A stretch of 64,000 nt of DNA from Enterococcus pallens ATCC BAA-351 (GTDB lineage: Bacteria; Bacillota; Bacilli; Lactobacillales; Enterococcaceae). Below the pieces are notes generated by a model, which made no database searches, had not been told where the DNA came from, and was given only the letters and a program-made list of their open reading frames with translations. The stretch lies in NCBI RefSeq assembly GCF_000407485.1, contig NZ_ASWD01000006.1, positions 1 to 64,000 on the forward strand, written 5' to 3'. Below, in pieces: positions 51,027 through 59,927 of this stretch (positions within the stretch are counted from its first letter, which is position 1; each line of letters opens with the position of its first letter). A program made the position numbers and the translations under genes.

Positions 51027-51998
51027 CTACTTCAATGTGGTTCTAACAGCGGCCATCACTTGTTCTTCGTCTGGCACATAAGCAACTTCTAAATTACGAG
51101 CAAATGGTACTGGCACATCAGGGGCAGTTACTCGCAAGACGGGTTTCTTTAAATGCTCGAAGGCAAACTCTTGAATCTGAGTAGCTATTTCCCCGCCAAA
51201 GCCAGATTTTTTAACGGCTTCATGGACGATCACTGCATGACCGGTTTTTTCAACTGATTTTAGAATCGGCTGCATATCCAACGGTTCAATACTTTTCACA
51301 TCAATGACTTCGGCACTGATGCCTTCTTCCTTCAGCTTTTTGGCTGCTTTTAATGCAACGTCCACCATGGCTGAATAAGCAATCAAGGTAATGTCGTCGC
51401 CAGCTTCCTTGACTTCACTTTCGTAGCTAACTTCATAAGGTTCCTCTGGTACTTCACATTTACGTTTGTACAGTGCTTTGTGTTCTACAAAAACCACTGG
51501 ATTGTTGTCGCGAATCGCCCGCAGCAGCAGCCCCTTGGCATCATAAGCATTTGATGGCATTACTACCCGAATCCCTGGTACATGAGATAAAATGTTCTCT
51601 AATGATTGGGAATGCTGGGCACCATTTCCTAAACCAGCACCACATTGTGTGCGAATGACTAAAGGAATACTCACTCGTCCGCCGTACATATACCGCATTT
51701 TAGCTGCCTGGTTAAGAATTTGATCGAAACAAACACCGATAAAATCCATGTAAGACAATTCCACAATTGGTCGGCGCCCAATCATCGCTGAGCCGATACC
51801 GGCCCCAACAATTGCTACCTCAGATATGGGTGTATCTCTCACTCGTTCGCCACCAAAATTATCTAATAAATCATAACTGCATCGCAGCTGACCACCGTAA
51901 ACGGCAATATCCTCCCCGATGGTAAAGACATTTTCATCACTGTTAAAGGCAATGTGCAGTGCTTCATTGACCGCCTGACGCATTGAAAGTTTCCGCAT
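51027..51998 (-). CDS. acoB: acetoin dehydrogenase-type E1 component, beta subunit
   Basis: A 323-aa transketolase-like beta subunit. Landmarks: LSMRQAVNEALHIAFNSDEN, GEDIAVYGGQLRCSYDLLDNFG, RVRDTPISEVAIVGAGIGSAMIG, the TPP-facing PIVELSYMDFIGVCFDQI and GFGGEIATQIQEFAFEHL. With E1alpha it decarboxylates or cleaves the substrate and acetylates the lipoyl group. AGGAAGGAG precedes the ATG at 51998; the longer open frame overlaps the E1alpha gene. Confidence 0.88.
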   Translation of the reverse strand: MRKLSMRQAVNEALHIAFNSDENVFTIGEDIAVYGGQLRCSYDLLDNFGGERVRDTPISEVAIVGAGIGSAMIGRRPIVELSYMDFIGVCFDQILNQAAKMRYMYGGRVSIPLVIRTQCGAGLGNGAQHSQSLENILSHVPGIRVVMPSNAYDAKGLLLRAIRDNNPVVFVEHKALYKRKCEVPEEPYEVSYESEVKEAGDDITLIAYSAMVDVALKAAKKLKEEGISAEVIDVKSIEPLDMQPILKSVEKTGHAVIVHEAVKKSGFGGEIATQIQEFAFEHLKKPVLRVTAPDVPVPFARNLEVAYVPDEEQVMAAVRTTLK

Positions 51999-52011
51999 AA
52001 TTATCTCCTTC

Positions 52012-53019
52012 CTATCCTTTGGAAAAGACTTTCCATTCGATTTTTTCAAAGGTTGGATCATATAAGTCATTCATGATATCCTCAACCGCTGGCTCAGGGT
52101 CTTGCTTAGCCTGTTCAGAAGCGGCTAATACTAGTGTTTCTTCCTCTTTTTGAATGGCTTTTAACTCATCCTCGCTTACACCATGTACCTTGATTAAACG
52201 TTGCTCACAGCGTAAAATTGGATCTTTTTCTTTCCATTTTTCTACGTCTTCACGGTTGCGGTAATTTTCGCTGTCGCCAAAATAATGTCCAGACATGCGG
52301 TAGGTATCCATTTCCAACAGCACCGGTCCTTTTCCTGCCAACACTTCTTCTTTTATCTCCGCAAAGGTTTGATACACTTCGACTAAATCATTGCCATCAA
52401 CGGTTAGTCCTTTGATGCCATAAGCCTTCGCCCGGTCAGAAATTCGTTCAATGTTCATGGATTTTTCGGTAGAGGTGGAAATACCAAATTTATTGTTTTC
52501 ACAGATGAAGACCACTGGCAGATTCCAGATGGAGGCCATATTCAATGCTTCATGGAAGGAGCCTTCATTCGAAGCGCCGTCGCCAAAGAAGGAAACAGTC
52601 AGGTGTGGTTCGTGACCAATCTGTTGTCCTAGCCCTGCGCCCATAGCCATGGGAATTCCGCCGCCGACGATTCCGTTAGCCCCCAGATTTCCAGTTGCTA
52701 AATCGGCAATATGCATGGAGCCGCCTTTGCCTTTACAGTAGCCGGTTTCCCGCCCCATCAGCTCGGCGAACATGCGGCGCAGATCTGCACCTTTGGCAAT
52801 ACAATGCCCATGGCCTCGGTGGGTAGAGGTGATATAGTCTTTATTACTTAAATGGGCACACACGCCGACTGCAATGGCTTCTTCTCCGTTGTAGGTGTGG
52901 ACAGCTGCCCGAGTGATATTGGCCTTCGCTAATTCAATCGCTTCATTTTCAAAAGCGCGAATACGCACCATCACCCGATAGAGTTCTAACATCGTTTCTT
53001 TCGAGATTATGCTTTCCAA
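52012..53019 (-). CDS. acoA: acetoin dehydrogenase-type E1 component, alpha subunit
   Basis: A 335-aa TPP-dependent subunit. The TPP motif is GDGASNEGSFHEALNMASIWNLPVVFICENN (landmarks GDGASNEG and CENN). The stretch RGHGHCIAKGADLRRM and GYCKGKGGSMHIADLATGNLGANGIVGGGIP (landmarks GKGGSMHIAD, GANGIVGGG) matches AcoA better than PdhA. It starts with TTG after GGAGG. It is first in a five-gene unit, 410 bp after the RuBisCO-like gene. The acetoin label is by family; the true substrate may be another alpha-hydroxyketone or a 2-oxoacid. Confidence 0.85.
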   Translation of the reverse strand: MESIISKETMLELYRVMVRIRAFENEAIELAKANITRAAVHTYNGEEAIAVGVCAHLSNKDYITSTHRGHGHCIAKGADLRRMFAELMGRETGYCKGKGGSMHIADLATGNLGANGIVGGGIPMAMGAGLGQQIGHEPHLTVSFFGDGASNEGSFHEALNMASIWNLPVVFICENNKFGISTSTEKSMNIERISDRAKAYGIKGLTVDGNDLVEVYQTFAEIKEEVLAGKGPVLLEMDTYRMSGHYFGDSENYRNREDVEKWKEKDPILRCEQRLIKVHGVSEDELKAIQKEEETLVLAASEQAKQDPEPAVEDIMNDLYDPTFEKIEWKVFSKG

Positions 53020-53030
53020 CGAAATTCCTC

Positions 53031-53363
53031 CTAGTTCATTTTAAGGTATTCATTTTTCTTAGGAAAAATGAGTTTTATTGTCACCACGTATATCATCCAA
53101 TTAAACTTTTTAGGTCTTGATTGGGTGGTAACTTTTAATATACGTTTGTGATTTTTGATCCTGCGAAAAGTTGGACTGACACCCTAATTCGTATTGTAGT
53201 ATTCATTTTTCTTGTGGAAAAATGAGTCTGATTGTCATCACGTGTATCATCCAACTAAACTTTTCGCTTCTTGTTTGAGTAGATACTTTGGATACTTCTT
53301 TCTGATTTTTGATGCTGCGAAAAGTTGGACTGACATCCTAGTTCATTTTAAGGTAATCATTTT
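53031..53363. repeat. tandem direct repeat of about 153 bp, two copies plus a partial third
   Basis: Copies start at 53031, 53184 and 53338 with CTAGTTCATTTTAAGGTA or a close variant. Shared parts include ATTCATTTTTCTT with GGAAAAATGAGT (a hairpin), the ATCATCCAA stretch, and CTGCGAAAAGTTGGACTGAC. Copies one and two are diverged by perhaps a fifth; the third has only about 26 bp. The repeats fill the 410-bp gap before the E1alpha gene and no ORF is seen in them. Confidence 0.8.
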
Positions 53364-53429
53364 TAATTCATCCATCAGCTATTTGGAGTGTGGACAAAGG
53401 CTGGCCCCTTGTCCACGTGTTTTATTTTC

Positions 53430-54674
53430 TTAACTCCAGAATTTTAGGGCTTGGTCTAATTCTTCGTGGGTGTTTGCTGCTTCGGTGACCGGTACTTCTG
53501 CCATAACGGCTTCGATTGCCTGCAGCAAAGCTTTTGCTCCTGAGACTGCTCCGGCTGGGTGTCCGTAGATTCCGCCGCCGGCCATTAGGATTGTTTCGTT
53601 GCCTAATAGGTTCATCAAATACTCAATGCTGCCTGGGTGAACCCCGCCAGCGACAGTAGTAAAGGCTGGTTCAATATTTTTCATTGGGGTTGATAAAGCA
53701 CTGTGGGTTTCCACTAATTCATCTGTGGTTGTCCCAAACCGACCGCTATCTGGATAAACCAGCGGCATATCCATCCCCATGATTCGTGGTAATTTGCCAC
53801 AGCTTAACGCTGCTGACATTCCATTGTTTTGCGAACGGTAATAAGCGCCTGCCCCAGCGCAGTGACCAAAGATTGGGATCTTGATGTTTTCTTTTTTCAG
53901 GAAGCGAACCAGGTCTTCGGTTGCTGCCCAGCCTAGAGCGTTGTAGTTCACCATGATGGAGTTGGCTCCGGCATCAATGGCTGCTTTGGCACGATCAACA
54001 ACATTCAAGCCTGTGATATTTACTGCGTACAAGGTCGATTGATCTTTGCCGACTTCCTTCAAATGAGCCATAACTGTTTTTACCCGATCGACCATTGGTG
54101 AATACGCTGGATCACTTAACAATTCATCGTCCTTAATTACATCTGCACCGCCTAAAGCTGCTTTGGCTGCACCGGCTGCACTAGCTTCTGGTGGAACACC
54201 GATACACGGCTTCAAGATTGCGCCTACTAGTGGACGATCTTGAATGCCTAATAAATTGCGGATGCCGCTGACTCCCATTAATGGTCCTGTAAATTCTTCC
54301 AGCATAGCATCAGGAAATTCAATGTCTACTAGGCGAATACCATCCTGAGCTAAAACATTTCCGGCTACGGTACTGATGACCATGGCCATATATGCTGGAA
54401 AATTGGCAGTAGGATAAGCGACTCGAGCCACACAAGAAATTCCGTCTGACATTGGGTATACGCCAACTACCTTCGCGCCATATTTTTCAATTACTTCTGG
54501 TGTTTCCCCTTCCACATGGGTCCAGGTGCCGGCACTTTGATCGGCTGCTACTAATTTGACCCAGTCATAAAGGTCCGGTTCTTTTTCTGAACGCATGTAA
54601 TAGGTTGCTACAACAAAATCGTTGCCTAAGCCTTCTGCCATTTTCAACGTTTCAAATTTCATGTCGTCATTCAT
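53430..54674 (-). CDS. RuBisCO-like protein (form IV)
   Basis: A 414-aa member of the RuBisCO large-subunit superfamily. The metal/carbamate motif GGADVIKDDELL keeps the Lys, Asp and Glu of RuBisCO; ILKPCIG keeps the first Lys but replaces the second with Cys; GHCAGAG keeps the first His but loses the Arg and second His; the loop-6 Lys region is replaced by PDSGRFG; phosphate sites VAGGVHPG and GGGIYGHP are present. So it is not a carboxylase. Known relatives act as diketo-phosphopentane enolases or as decarboxylases of keto-acid phosphates such as in apionate degradation. It follows the LevR-type gene by 28 nt and belongs to the PTS cluster. Confidence 0.85.
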   Translation of the reverse strand: MNDDMKFETLKMAEGLGNDFVVATYYMRSEKEPDLYDWVKLVAADQSAGTWTHVEGETPEVIEKYGAKVVGVYPMSDGISCVARVAYPTANFPAYMAMVISTVAGNVLAQDGIRLVDIEFPDAMLEEFTGPLMGVSGIRNLLGIQDRPLVGAILKPCIGVPPEASAAGAAKAALGGADVIKDDELLSDPAYSPMVDRVKTVMAHLKEVGKDQSTLYAVNITGLNVVDRAKAAIDAGANSIMVNYNALGWAATEDLVRFLKKENIKIPIFGHCAGAGAYYRSQNNGMSAALSCGKLPRIMGMDMPLVYPDSGRFGTTTDELVETHSALSTPMKNIEPAFTTVAGGVHPGSIEYLMNLLGNETILMAGGGIYGHPAGAVSGAKALLQAIEAVMAEVPVTEAANTHEELDQALKFWS

Positions 54675-54702
54675 CTCTTTTCAAAATTTTAGTTAATTCC
54701 TA

Positions 54703-57666
54703 TTAGTCATCGACAGACTGTTTCACCAACATTTGTGACTCTTGATAAAACGGGTCCAAACAGGCTTGAACATCCTCTTTGCTTTGTAAATTGGTTAAGG
54801 CTTCAACTGCTTGCTTGTCGGAGATTACCGAGTAAATCTGACTGAACACTGGACTTGTGTCTTCAGTGAAAGCTAACAATAGAACCACCTTGGCTGCCAG
54901 CTGATTTCCCCAAGCAATAGGCTTGCGAGGAAACAAAACTGCAATTTGCGGCACATTAACCTCTGAAAAATAACCGTGGGGAATTGCGGCTCCGGTTTCC
55001 AAGCATGTGGGCACCATGTCTTCTCTTTCAAACACCGTTTCGCTAAATTTGGGTTTTACATAGCCTTGCGCCACCAGCTGATCGGCTAAAAATTGGATCG
55101 CGGCTGCTTTGGTTTGAATATCCTGATCCATAAAAATTAGCGAGTCACTAATAAGCGGCTTCGTGTCAGACTGCTGGGTTGGTAACAGTACTTGTCGTTT
55201 TTTTAGTCGTACTAAGAAGCGATCTAATGCTCCTTCTTGATGGATTTCCTGCATGAGAAGCAGTGGAATATCTCCGGTTTCTACATCCAGGGAACCTGCC
55301 ATTCCTAAAATATGGTAGTCCTTTTTCACTTCAGCAATTTGGCTGTCCATCGGCTGTTCGCTTAATAAATTTAGAAAAATAAATTCCACAGATGGTGCTA
55401 ACTCAATGAGTTTGTCTTTAAGCTGCTTGGCTAGGTATTGGGCACAGCCCTCACCGGTTAGACAGAAAAAAACAAACGCAAGCCGTTTTGGCTCAGAAGA
55501 GGTTTGCTTCTTCAAGACAACATTTTGCTGGTTCTTGATTAAAGATTCCGCTACCTCATCGATGTTCATGTCTACCAGTTGAGTTTTGCGGATCGCATCC
55601 AGCACCATCAAGGTATCTACCCGCGTCACAGTGCGAACCTCAATCCCCAGCTCTTCCCCAATTTCGCTGCCAAAGGTTTCCGGCGACCCCATATCTACAA
55701 GGATTAATACACCTCGTCCTTGGTTGTTCTTTTTCACTTGCTCCAGCAAACGATTGTAAATGGAGCGAGGACTTTCATCTAAGCTGATACAAAGGGATGT
55801 CAAATGAGACTTGCCCATCAGCTCATTGGCCACCGCCACCATTTCAGCCGCCACCCGACCATGGGTAACGACAATCACTCCAATTGCTTCCCCGTAACGA
55901 ACATTTCCACTGTTGGTAGCTGACAAATACATGGCGATAAAGCCAATTTCCTCATCAGGCAGCTCCATTCCGATATATTGCTTAGAAAGGCCCGCCATTT
56001 TGCAGGCCAGCTGGAATTCTTTAGGATAGTGTTTTTTTACGTTGGATAAGTTCGGGTTTAAAATGCGTTCGCCGCGACGAATTCGTTCAATCGAAGCATT
56101 GAAGTGAGTAGCTAAACAAAAGAGCAAGGATTTATCGATTTCTCCTAATTCTTCCTTAGCAATCTTCAGCATCTCTTCCACCATTCTCAGCAAATCTTCC
56201 TCAACAATTGTTTGGATATTGTCCGTGATTTGATTCACATTTTTGTCGGTTTGAATGTTGCTGATATAACGGGAAATTTTCTTTTCCATCAGCTTCCAAA
56301 TGATGGAGTTAATGTCTTTTTCTGAAAAATCATTGTCCTGCAGCTTCTCGTATTCTGTCTCAATGATGCGGTACAAGCCGTCAGAGAATTCATAGGGATC
56401 TTTGATTTTCAATTCAGGAACCACGGCCTCGTCCGTTGGAGACACAATCAGATCCTTAGCAGTAAAGTAATCAATTTCCTTAGAAGGTGCTTCTGTTTCC
56501 TGTAATTGCTGATGAGAAATCACCAACATCTCACGATCAATCAAAATACGCGAGCTGTTGTCAGCTTTATGCATACAAGCCAGATAGCCCTTGGCACAGG
56601 CTACTTGGATTTTGCTCCGTAGCTCCCCAACATTTCCAGGATAGTGCAGAGTTAACAAACGTCTCATTGCTTCCGAGGTAATTACGACTTCGCGATTTAC
56701 CCGCAATGCTTCTTGGTGAAAGAAGGTCATAATAATGTCGTACTTCTCATCTATTCCCCGCATGGACAAGGCTGGAATAGCAATCACCATCGGAATCCGG
56801 CGGCGGAAGGTATCCAATAAGTTGGTTTCAATGTCTTCGGTGGTTGCTGCGATAATCATTACTTGGGCATTTCGCGTTTTCTGATCCCCCAGCCGGCGGT
56901 AAATGCCTTTATCAATTAACTGAAACAGCATTTCCTGACCATCTGGCGGCATCCGATGAACCTCATCTAGAAACAAAATACCGCCATTGGCATGACTAAT
57001 TAATCCTTCACGATCCTCATCAGCTCCGGTAAAGGCTCCCCGCTGATAGCCGAACAGCTGAGCATTTAGCAATTGAGGATTCTCGGCATAATCCGCACAG
57101 TTCAGCTCAACGAAAGGCATCTCCTTGGCTTCCAATTGCTTACTGAATAAAGCAAATTTGTACATGGCTTCTGCCAAAACACTTTTTCCTACCCCGGTCT
57201 CACCGACAATCAGGGTGTGCAGGCCAATCGGCGGATACATCACTGCTGCCTTGGCCTGCTCTACCTGAATACTTAAGCTTCGCTGCGCGCCAATGATACC
57301 GGCGAAGGCTTCATTTTTGGCTAGCTCTGGTGGTGCATTTTCTTTTTCAGTCCCCACCGAAATATTTTGCTGCTCAATAAAATGGATAATACTGTTTAAC
57401 GTAATCCGATAGCCTGAATCAACCAACCGTTTTGTCAGTTGATTCATACTAATCGTTGGTTCCGCTTCCAAAATGGTAAGTACAGCCTTCAGTAAAACGG
57501 CCTCTCGCCGTTCTCGGGAATTTTCAATACCTGCTTTTTTCCGCATCGTGGTGACACTGCTGCGGGAAAGTTTTAATTGTTCAGCCAATTCTTGATCTGT
57601 ATAGGGATTTTTTGCATCTTCAGCATCAATCATCTGGAGCATGCGTGTATAATCGGATGATTTCAT
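54703..57666 (-). CDS. LevR-type sigma-54 activator with PTS regulation domains
   Basis: A 987-aa regulator. Order: HTH (about 20-60), AAA+ domain (about 125-350) with Walker A GETGVGKS, the sigma-54-contact loop GAFTGAD and Walker B GGILFLDEVHRM, a first PRD (about 435-570), an EIIA-Man-like domain (about 585-700, VVTHGRVAAEMV with an active-site-like His), an EIIB-Gat-like or PRD region (about 735-830, VFFCLTGEGCAQ) and a C-terminal EIIA-Gat-like domain (AAIPHGYF with His). Phosphorylation by the PTS should control it. The ATG follows AGGAGG. It lies between EIIC and the RuBisCO-like gene and most likely drives the sigma-54 promoter at 61012-61027. Confidence 0.92.
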   Translation of the reverse strand: MKSSDYTRMLQMIDAEDAKNPYTDQELAEQLKLSRSSVTTMRKKAGIENSRERREAVLLKAVLTILEAEPTISMNQLTKRLVDSGYRITLNSIIHFIEQQNISVGTEKENAPPELAKNEAFAGIIGAQRSLSIQVEQAKAAVMYPPIGLHTLIVGETGVGKSVLAEAMYKFALFSKQLEAKEMPFVELNCADYAENPQLLNAQLFGYQRGAFTGADEDREGLISHANGGILFLDEVHRMPPDGQEMLFQLIDKGIYRRLGDQKTRNAQVMIIAATTEDIETNLLDTFRRRIPMVIAIPALSMRGIDEKYDIIMTFFHQEALRVNREVVITSEAMRRLLTLHYPGNVGELRSKIQVACAKGYLACMHKADNSSRILIDREMLVISHQQLQETEAPSKEIDYFTAKDLIVSPTDEAVVPELKIKDPYEFSDGLYRIIETEYEKLQDNDFSEKDINSIIWKLMEKKISRYISNIQTDKNVNQITDNIQTIVEEDLLRMVEEMLKIAKEELGEIDKSLLFCLATHFNASIERIRRGERILNPNLSNVKKHYPKEFQLACKMAGLSKQYIGMELPDEEIGFIAMYLSATNSGNVRYGEAIGVIVVTHGRVAAEMVAVANELMGKSHLTSLCISLDESPRSIYNRLLEQVKKNNQGRGVLILVDMGSPETFGSEIGEELGIEVRTVTRVDTLMVLDAIRKTQLVDMNIDEVAESLIKNQQNVVLKKQTSSEPKRLAFVFFCLTGEGCAQYLAKQLKDKLIELAPSVEFIFLNLLSEQPMDSQIAEVKKDYHILGMAGSLDVETGDIPLLLMQEIHQEGALDRFLVRLKKRQVLLPTQQSDTKPLISDSLIFMDQDIQTKAAAIQFLADQLVAQGYVKPKFSETVFEREDMVPTCLETGAAIPHGYFSEVNVPQIAVLFPRKPIAWGNQLAAKVVLLLAFTEDTSPVFSQIYSVISDKQAVEALTNLQSKEDVQACLDPFYQESQMLVKQSVDD

Positions 57667-57785
57667 AGTGTTTTACCTCCTCAACAGATTTTAGTGTTGA
57701 TCATAAATGACATATCTATTCACTTATTATCCTACTATAAAAACTGGCTTAACTGAACATGTGTATTCTTGCGTCTAGACGTTCG

Positions 57786-59057
57786 CTAATAACTGACAAA
57801 GCCTAGGAGATCAAGAATTTTATACATTATGAAGGTAATCGGGTTACCTCCTTCTGACAAACTACTAATCAAATTAGTGCCCTCTGGAAATTCAAAGCCA
57901 ACAATTTCAGCAATGTGGGTATGCGCGCCGGCCATCGCAGTGGCACACCAGAAATAAATGGCAAAGACGACAAATACCGACATACAAATGTGCAAAATAT
58001 TTTCCTTAGCAAAGGCGGTAATCCCAATAATGAACCATGGAACGGCTACTAATGAAGCAGTCGCCAGCATTCTATTTCCAGGAATAATTGACATAAAGGT
58101 CACGATTGGTGTCATAATCAAGATCGCAGACATCGTTGCTGGATTCCCCATGATCGTTGACGCATCAATTCCAATCCAAACTTCGCGGCCTTTCATGTAT
58201 TTCGCTGTAAAGATTTTGGCTTGGTCAGAAATTGAGATTAAGCCTTCCATCATGATCTGAATCATCCGTGGCAGCAAGATCATCACCGCTGCCATGTTGA
58301 AACCAAGTAACAAGATTTGACGAATATCATAGCCGGCAATAAAACCAATCAGCATCCCTAAAATAGCTCCGATAACAATCGGTTCTCCAAAGATCCCCAT
58401 TTTTTCCTGCATCGTTTCTGGATCGGCCTTAACATTTTTGATTCCAGGAATTTTTTGAATCAATTTTACCACTGGAATCCCAATCATGGCTGGCGCAATA
58501 ATAGCACCTGTTGGCCAAGTACAGCCAGGGATCCCGTAGAATTCTTGATAAGTTGGTGCCATTTTGTCTGCCCATTTCAAGGAAACGGCCATGTAAATAC
58601 AAGCGGCTAAAACGGTGAAAATCATATTGCCGGTTGCCCCATAAATCAAGGCAGCACTTGCGGCAAAGGACCAGTAATTCCAAAAGTCTACCATCAGTGT
58701 CTTTGTAAAGTTTAAGAAAATCAGTGCAATATTCGTCGCAATTAGTGCAATAATAACCATTCCTGATCCTGGCTGTCCCCAGGCCATCCCCATCAGGCCC
58801 CAGCCAACATCCACAATATCCAAGTTCCAGTTCATCCGTTCAACCATTGACATGGTTGCCGGCGACATTTGCGCAATCAGCATATCTACGGTTAAGTTCA
58901 GTCCAATGAAACCAACTGTTGCAGTTAATGCCGAGCGGACAGCATCTCCAACCTTTAGCCCTAGAACCAGTCCAATAATCAGCAAGGCAACACATAAAAT
59001 CCCATTACTACCTAATCCCGTAAACCACTGGAACCCTTTGTTTACTGCTTCAAACAT
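57786..59057 (-). CDS. PTS EIIC, galactitol (Gat) family
   Basis: A 423-aa polytopic membrane permease of the Gat family, about ten helices. Landmarks: LGLKVGDAVRSALTATVGFIGLN, YQEFYGIPGCTWPTGAIIAPAMI, GREVWIGIDASTIMGNPATMS and ATAMAGAHTHIAEIVGFEFPEGTNLI. Gat-family permeases import and phosphorylate polyols, galactitol being the type case; other members import other alditols or sugar acids. It is 30 nt after EIIB. Substrate unknown. Confidence 0.9.
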   Translation of the reverse strand: MFEAVNKGFQWFTGLGSNGILCVALLIIGLVLGLKVGDAVRSALTATVGFIGLNLTVDMLIAQMSPATMSMVERMNWNLDIVDVGWGLMGMAWGQPGSGMVIIALIATNIALIFLNFTKTLMVDFWNYWSFAASAALIYGATGNMIFTVLAACIYMAVSLKWADKMAPTYQEFYGIPGCTWPTGAIIAPAMIGIPVVKLIQKIPGIKNVKADPETMQEKMGIFGEPIVIGAILGMLIGFIAGYDIRQILLLGFNMAAVMILLPRMIQIMMEGLISISDQAKIFTAKYMKGREVWIGIDASTIMGNPATMSAILIMTPIVTFMSIIPGNRMLATASLVAVPWFIIGITAFAKENILHICMSVFVVFAIYFWCATAMAGAHTHIAEIVGFEFPEGTNLISSLSEGGNPITFIMYKILDLLGFVSY

Positions 59058-59087
59058 GGATTTACCCCCATTCTTTTTTTTATCCTT

Positions 59088-59381
59088 TTACCCCTTTAGA
59101 ATCTGACGCATCTCTTCCATCGCTTCTTCTTTACCGATTCCTGAAATAAACGGTACTCCATTAACCTTAGGTGCATTTAGTTCGGTTGTTACTGGTGTCA
59201 TTAACAAATACATGTCCGGCTGCATCGTGCTCAATACCGTTTTCAATTCTGTTGCCCGGCGCTTGTTCAATTTGACTTTAATGCCTAGCTCTTTGGCTAC
59301 TTTTTTAACCTCATTTTCCCCAGCAGTGGAGGTAGCAAACCCCGCTCCACAAACAACAACCACGATTTTTTCTTCTGCCAT
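59088..59381 (-). CDS. PTS EIIB, galactitol (Gat) family
   Basis: A 97-aa cytosolic phosphocarrier. The phosphorylated Cys is in KIVVVVCGAGFATSTAGENEV, and the C-terminal half has LLMTPVTTELNAPKVNGVPFISGIG. It passes phosphate from EIIA to the sugar bound by EIIC. It lies between the EIIA and EIIC genes. Confidence 0.92.
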   Translation of the reverse strand: MAEEKIVVVVCGAGFATSTAGENEVKKVAKELGIKVKLNKRRATELKTVLSTMQPDMYLLMTPVTTELNAPKVNGVPFISGIGKEEAMEEMRQILKG

Positions 59382-59403
59382 TTTTATTCTCCCCTTTCTT
59401 TAA

Positions 59404-59898
59404 TTACCGTTCATTTTCTCTTTTAGAGAATTCATAATGCATAATGCTCTCTACTTCTTCTGTTGATTTTGCCGCTAACAATTGTGTGACTACTTGTGTA
59501 TCCTGAATAATTTCCATGATGTCCTTAATCATGTACAAGTGCTCATCGTTCAAGCTGGCTGCCAGCATAAAGACTACTTTGACATCAAGGTATAAATTGG
59601 GATCTTCCATACTGGCAAACTTTGCACTATTTTTCAGTACGGCAACACCAATCCCTGCTTTGAATACCTGCGAACGCTCACTGTGAGGGATCGCTATCGG
59701 GACTGGTGTAGGAACTCCCGTAGGAAACTCCAGCTCTCTTTCTAAAACAGACTTTCCGTAACATTCTTCTACCATCCCATGAGCGGCCATTTCACCGGCT
59801 AGCTGATAAATCAGTTGATCACGGTCGGTTTCCTCCGTGATAATGGCATGGATTTCATTCTTGCTTAACATCTGGTCCTCAATGAATGATTTATCCAA
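59404..59898 (-). CDS. PTS EIIA, fructose/galactitol type
   Basis: A 164-aa cytosolic phosphocarrier. The active His is in VPIAIPHSERSQVFKAGIGV; LERELEFPTGVPTP precedes it and VVFMLAASLNDEHLYMIKDI follows. I use the TTG at 59898, 8 nt from GGAGG; the longer frame includes that ribosome site. It is the second gene of the operon after the dehydrogenase. Confidence 0.9.
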   Translation of the reverse strand: MDKSFIEDQMLSKNEIHAIITEETDRDQLIYQLAGEMAAHGMVEECYGKSVLERELEFPTGVPTPVPIAIPHSERSQVFKAGIGVAVLKNSAKFASMEDPNLYLDVKVVFMLAASLNDEHLYMIKDIMEIIQDTQVVTQLLAAKSTEEVESIMHYEFSKRENER

Positions 59899-59927
59899 AT
59901 GAGTCACCTCCTTCACTTTTTACATTC

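Noticed and set aside
53430-54674. Ribulose-bisphosphate carboxylase (true RuBisCO)
   Set aside because: Key carboxylase residues are replaced (second catalytic Lys, Arg/His pair, loop 6) and no phosphoribulokinase is present.
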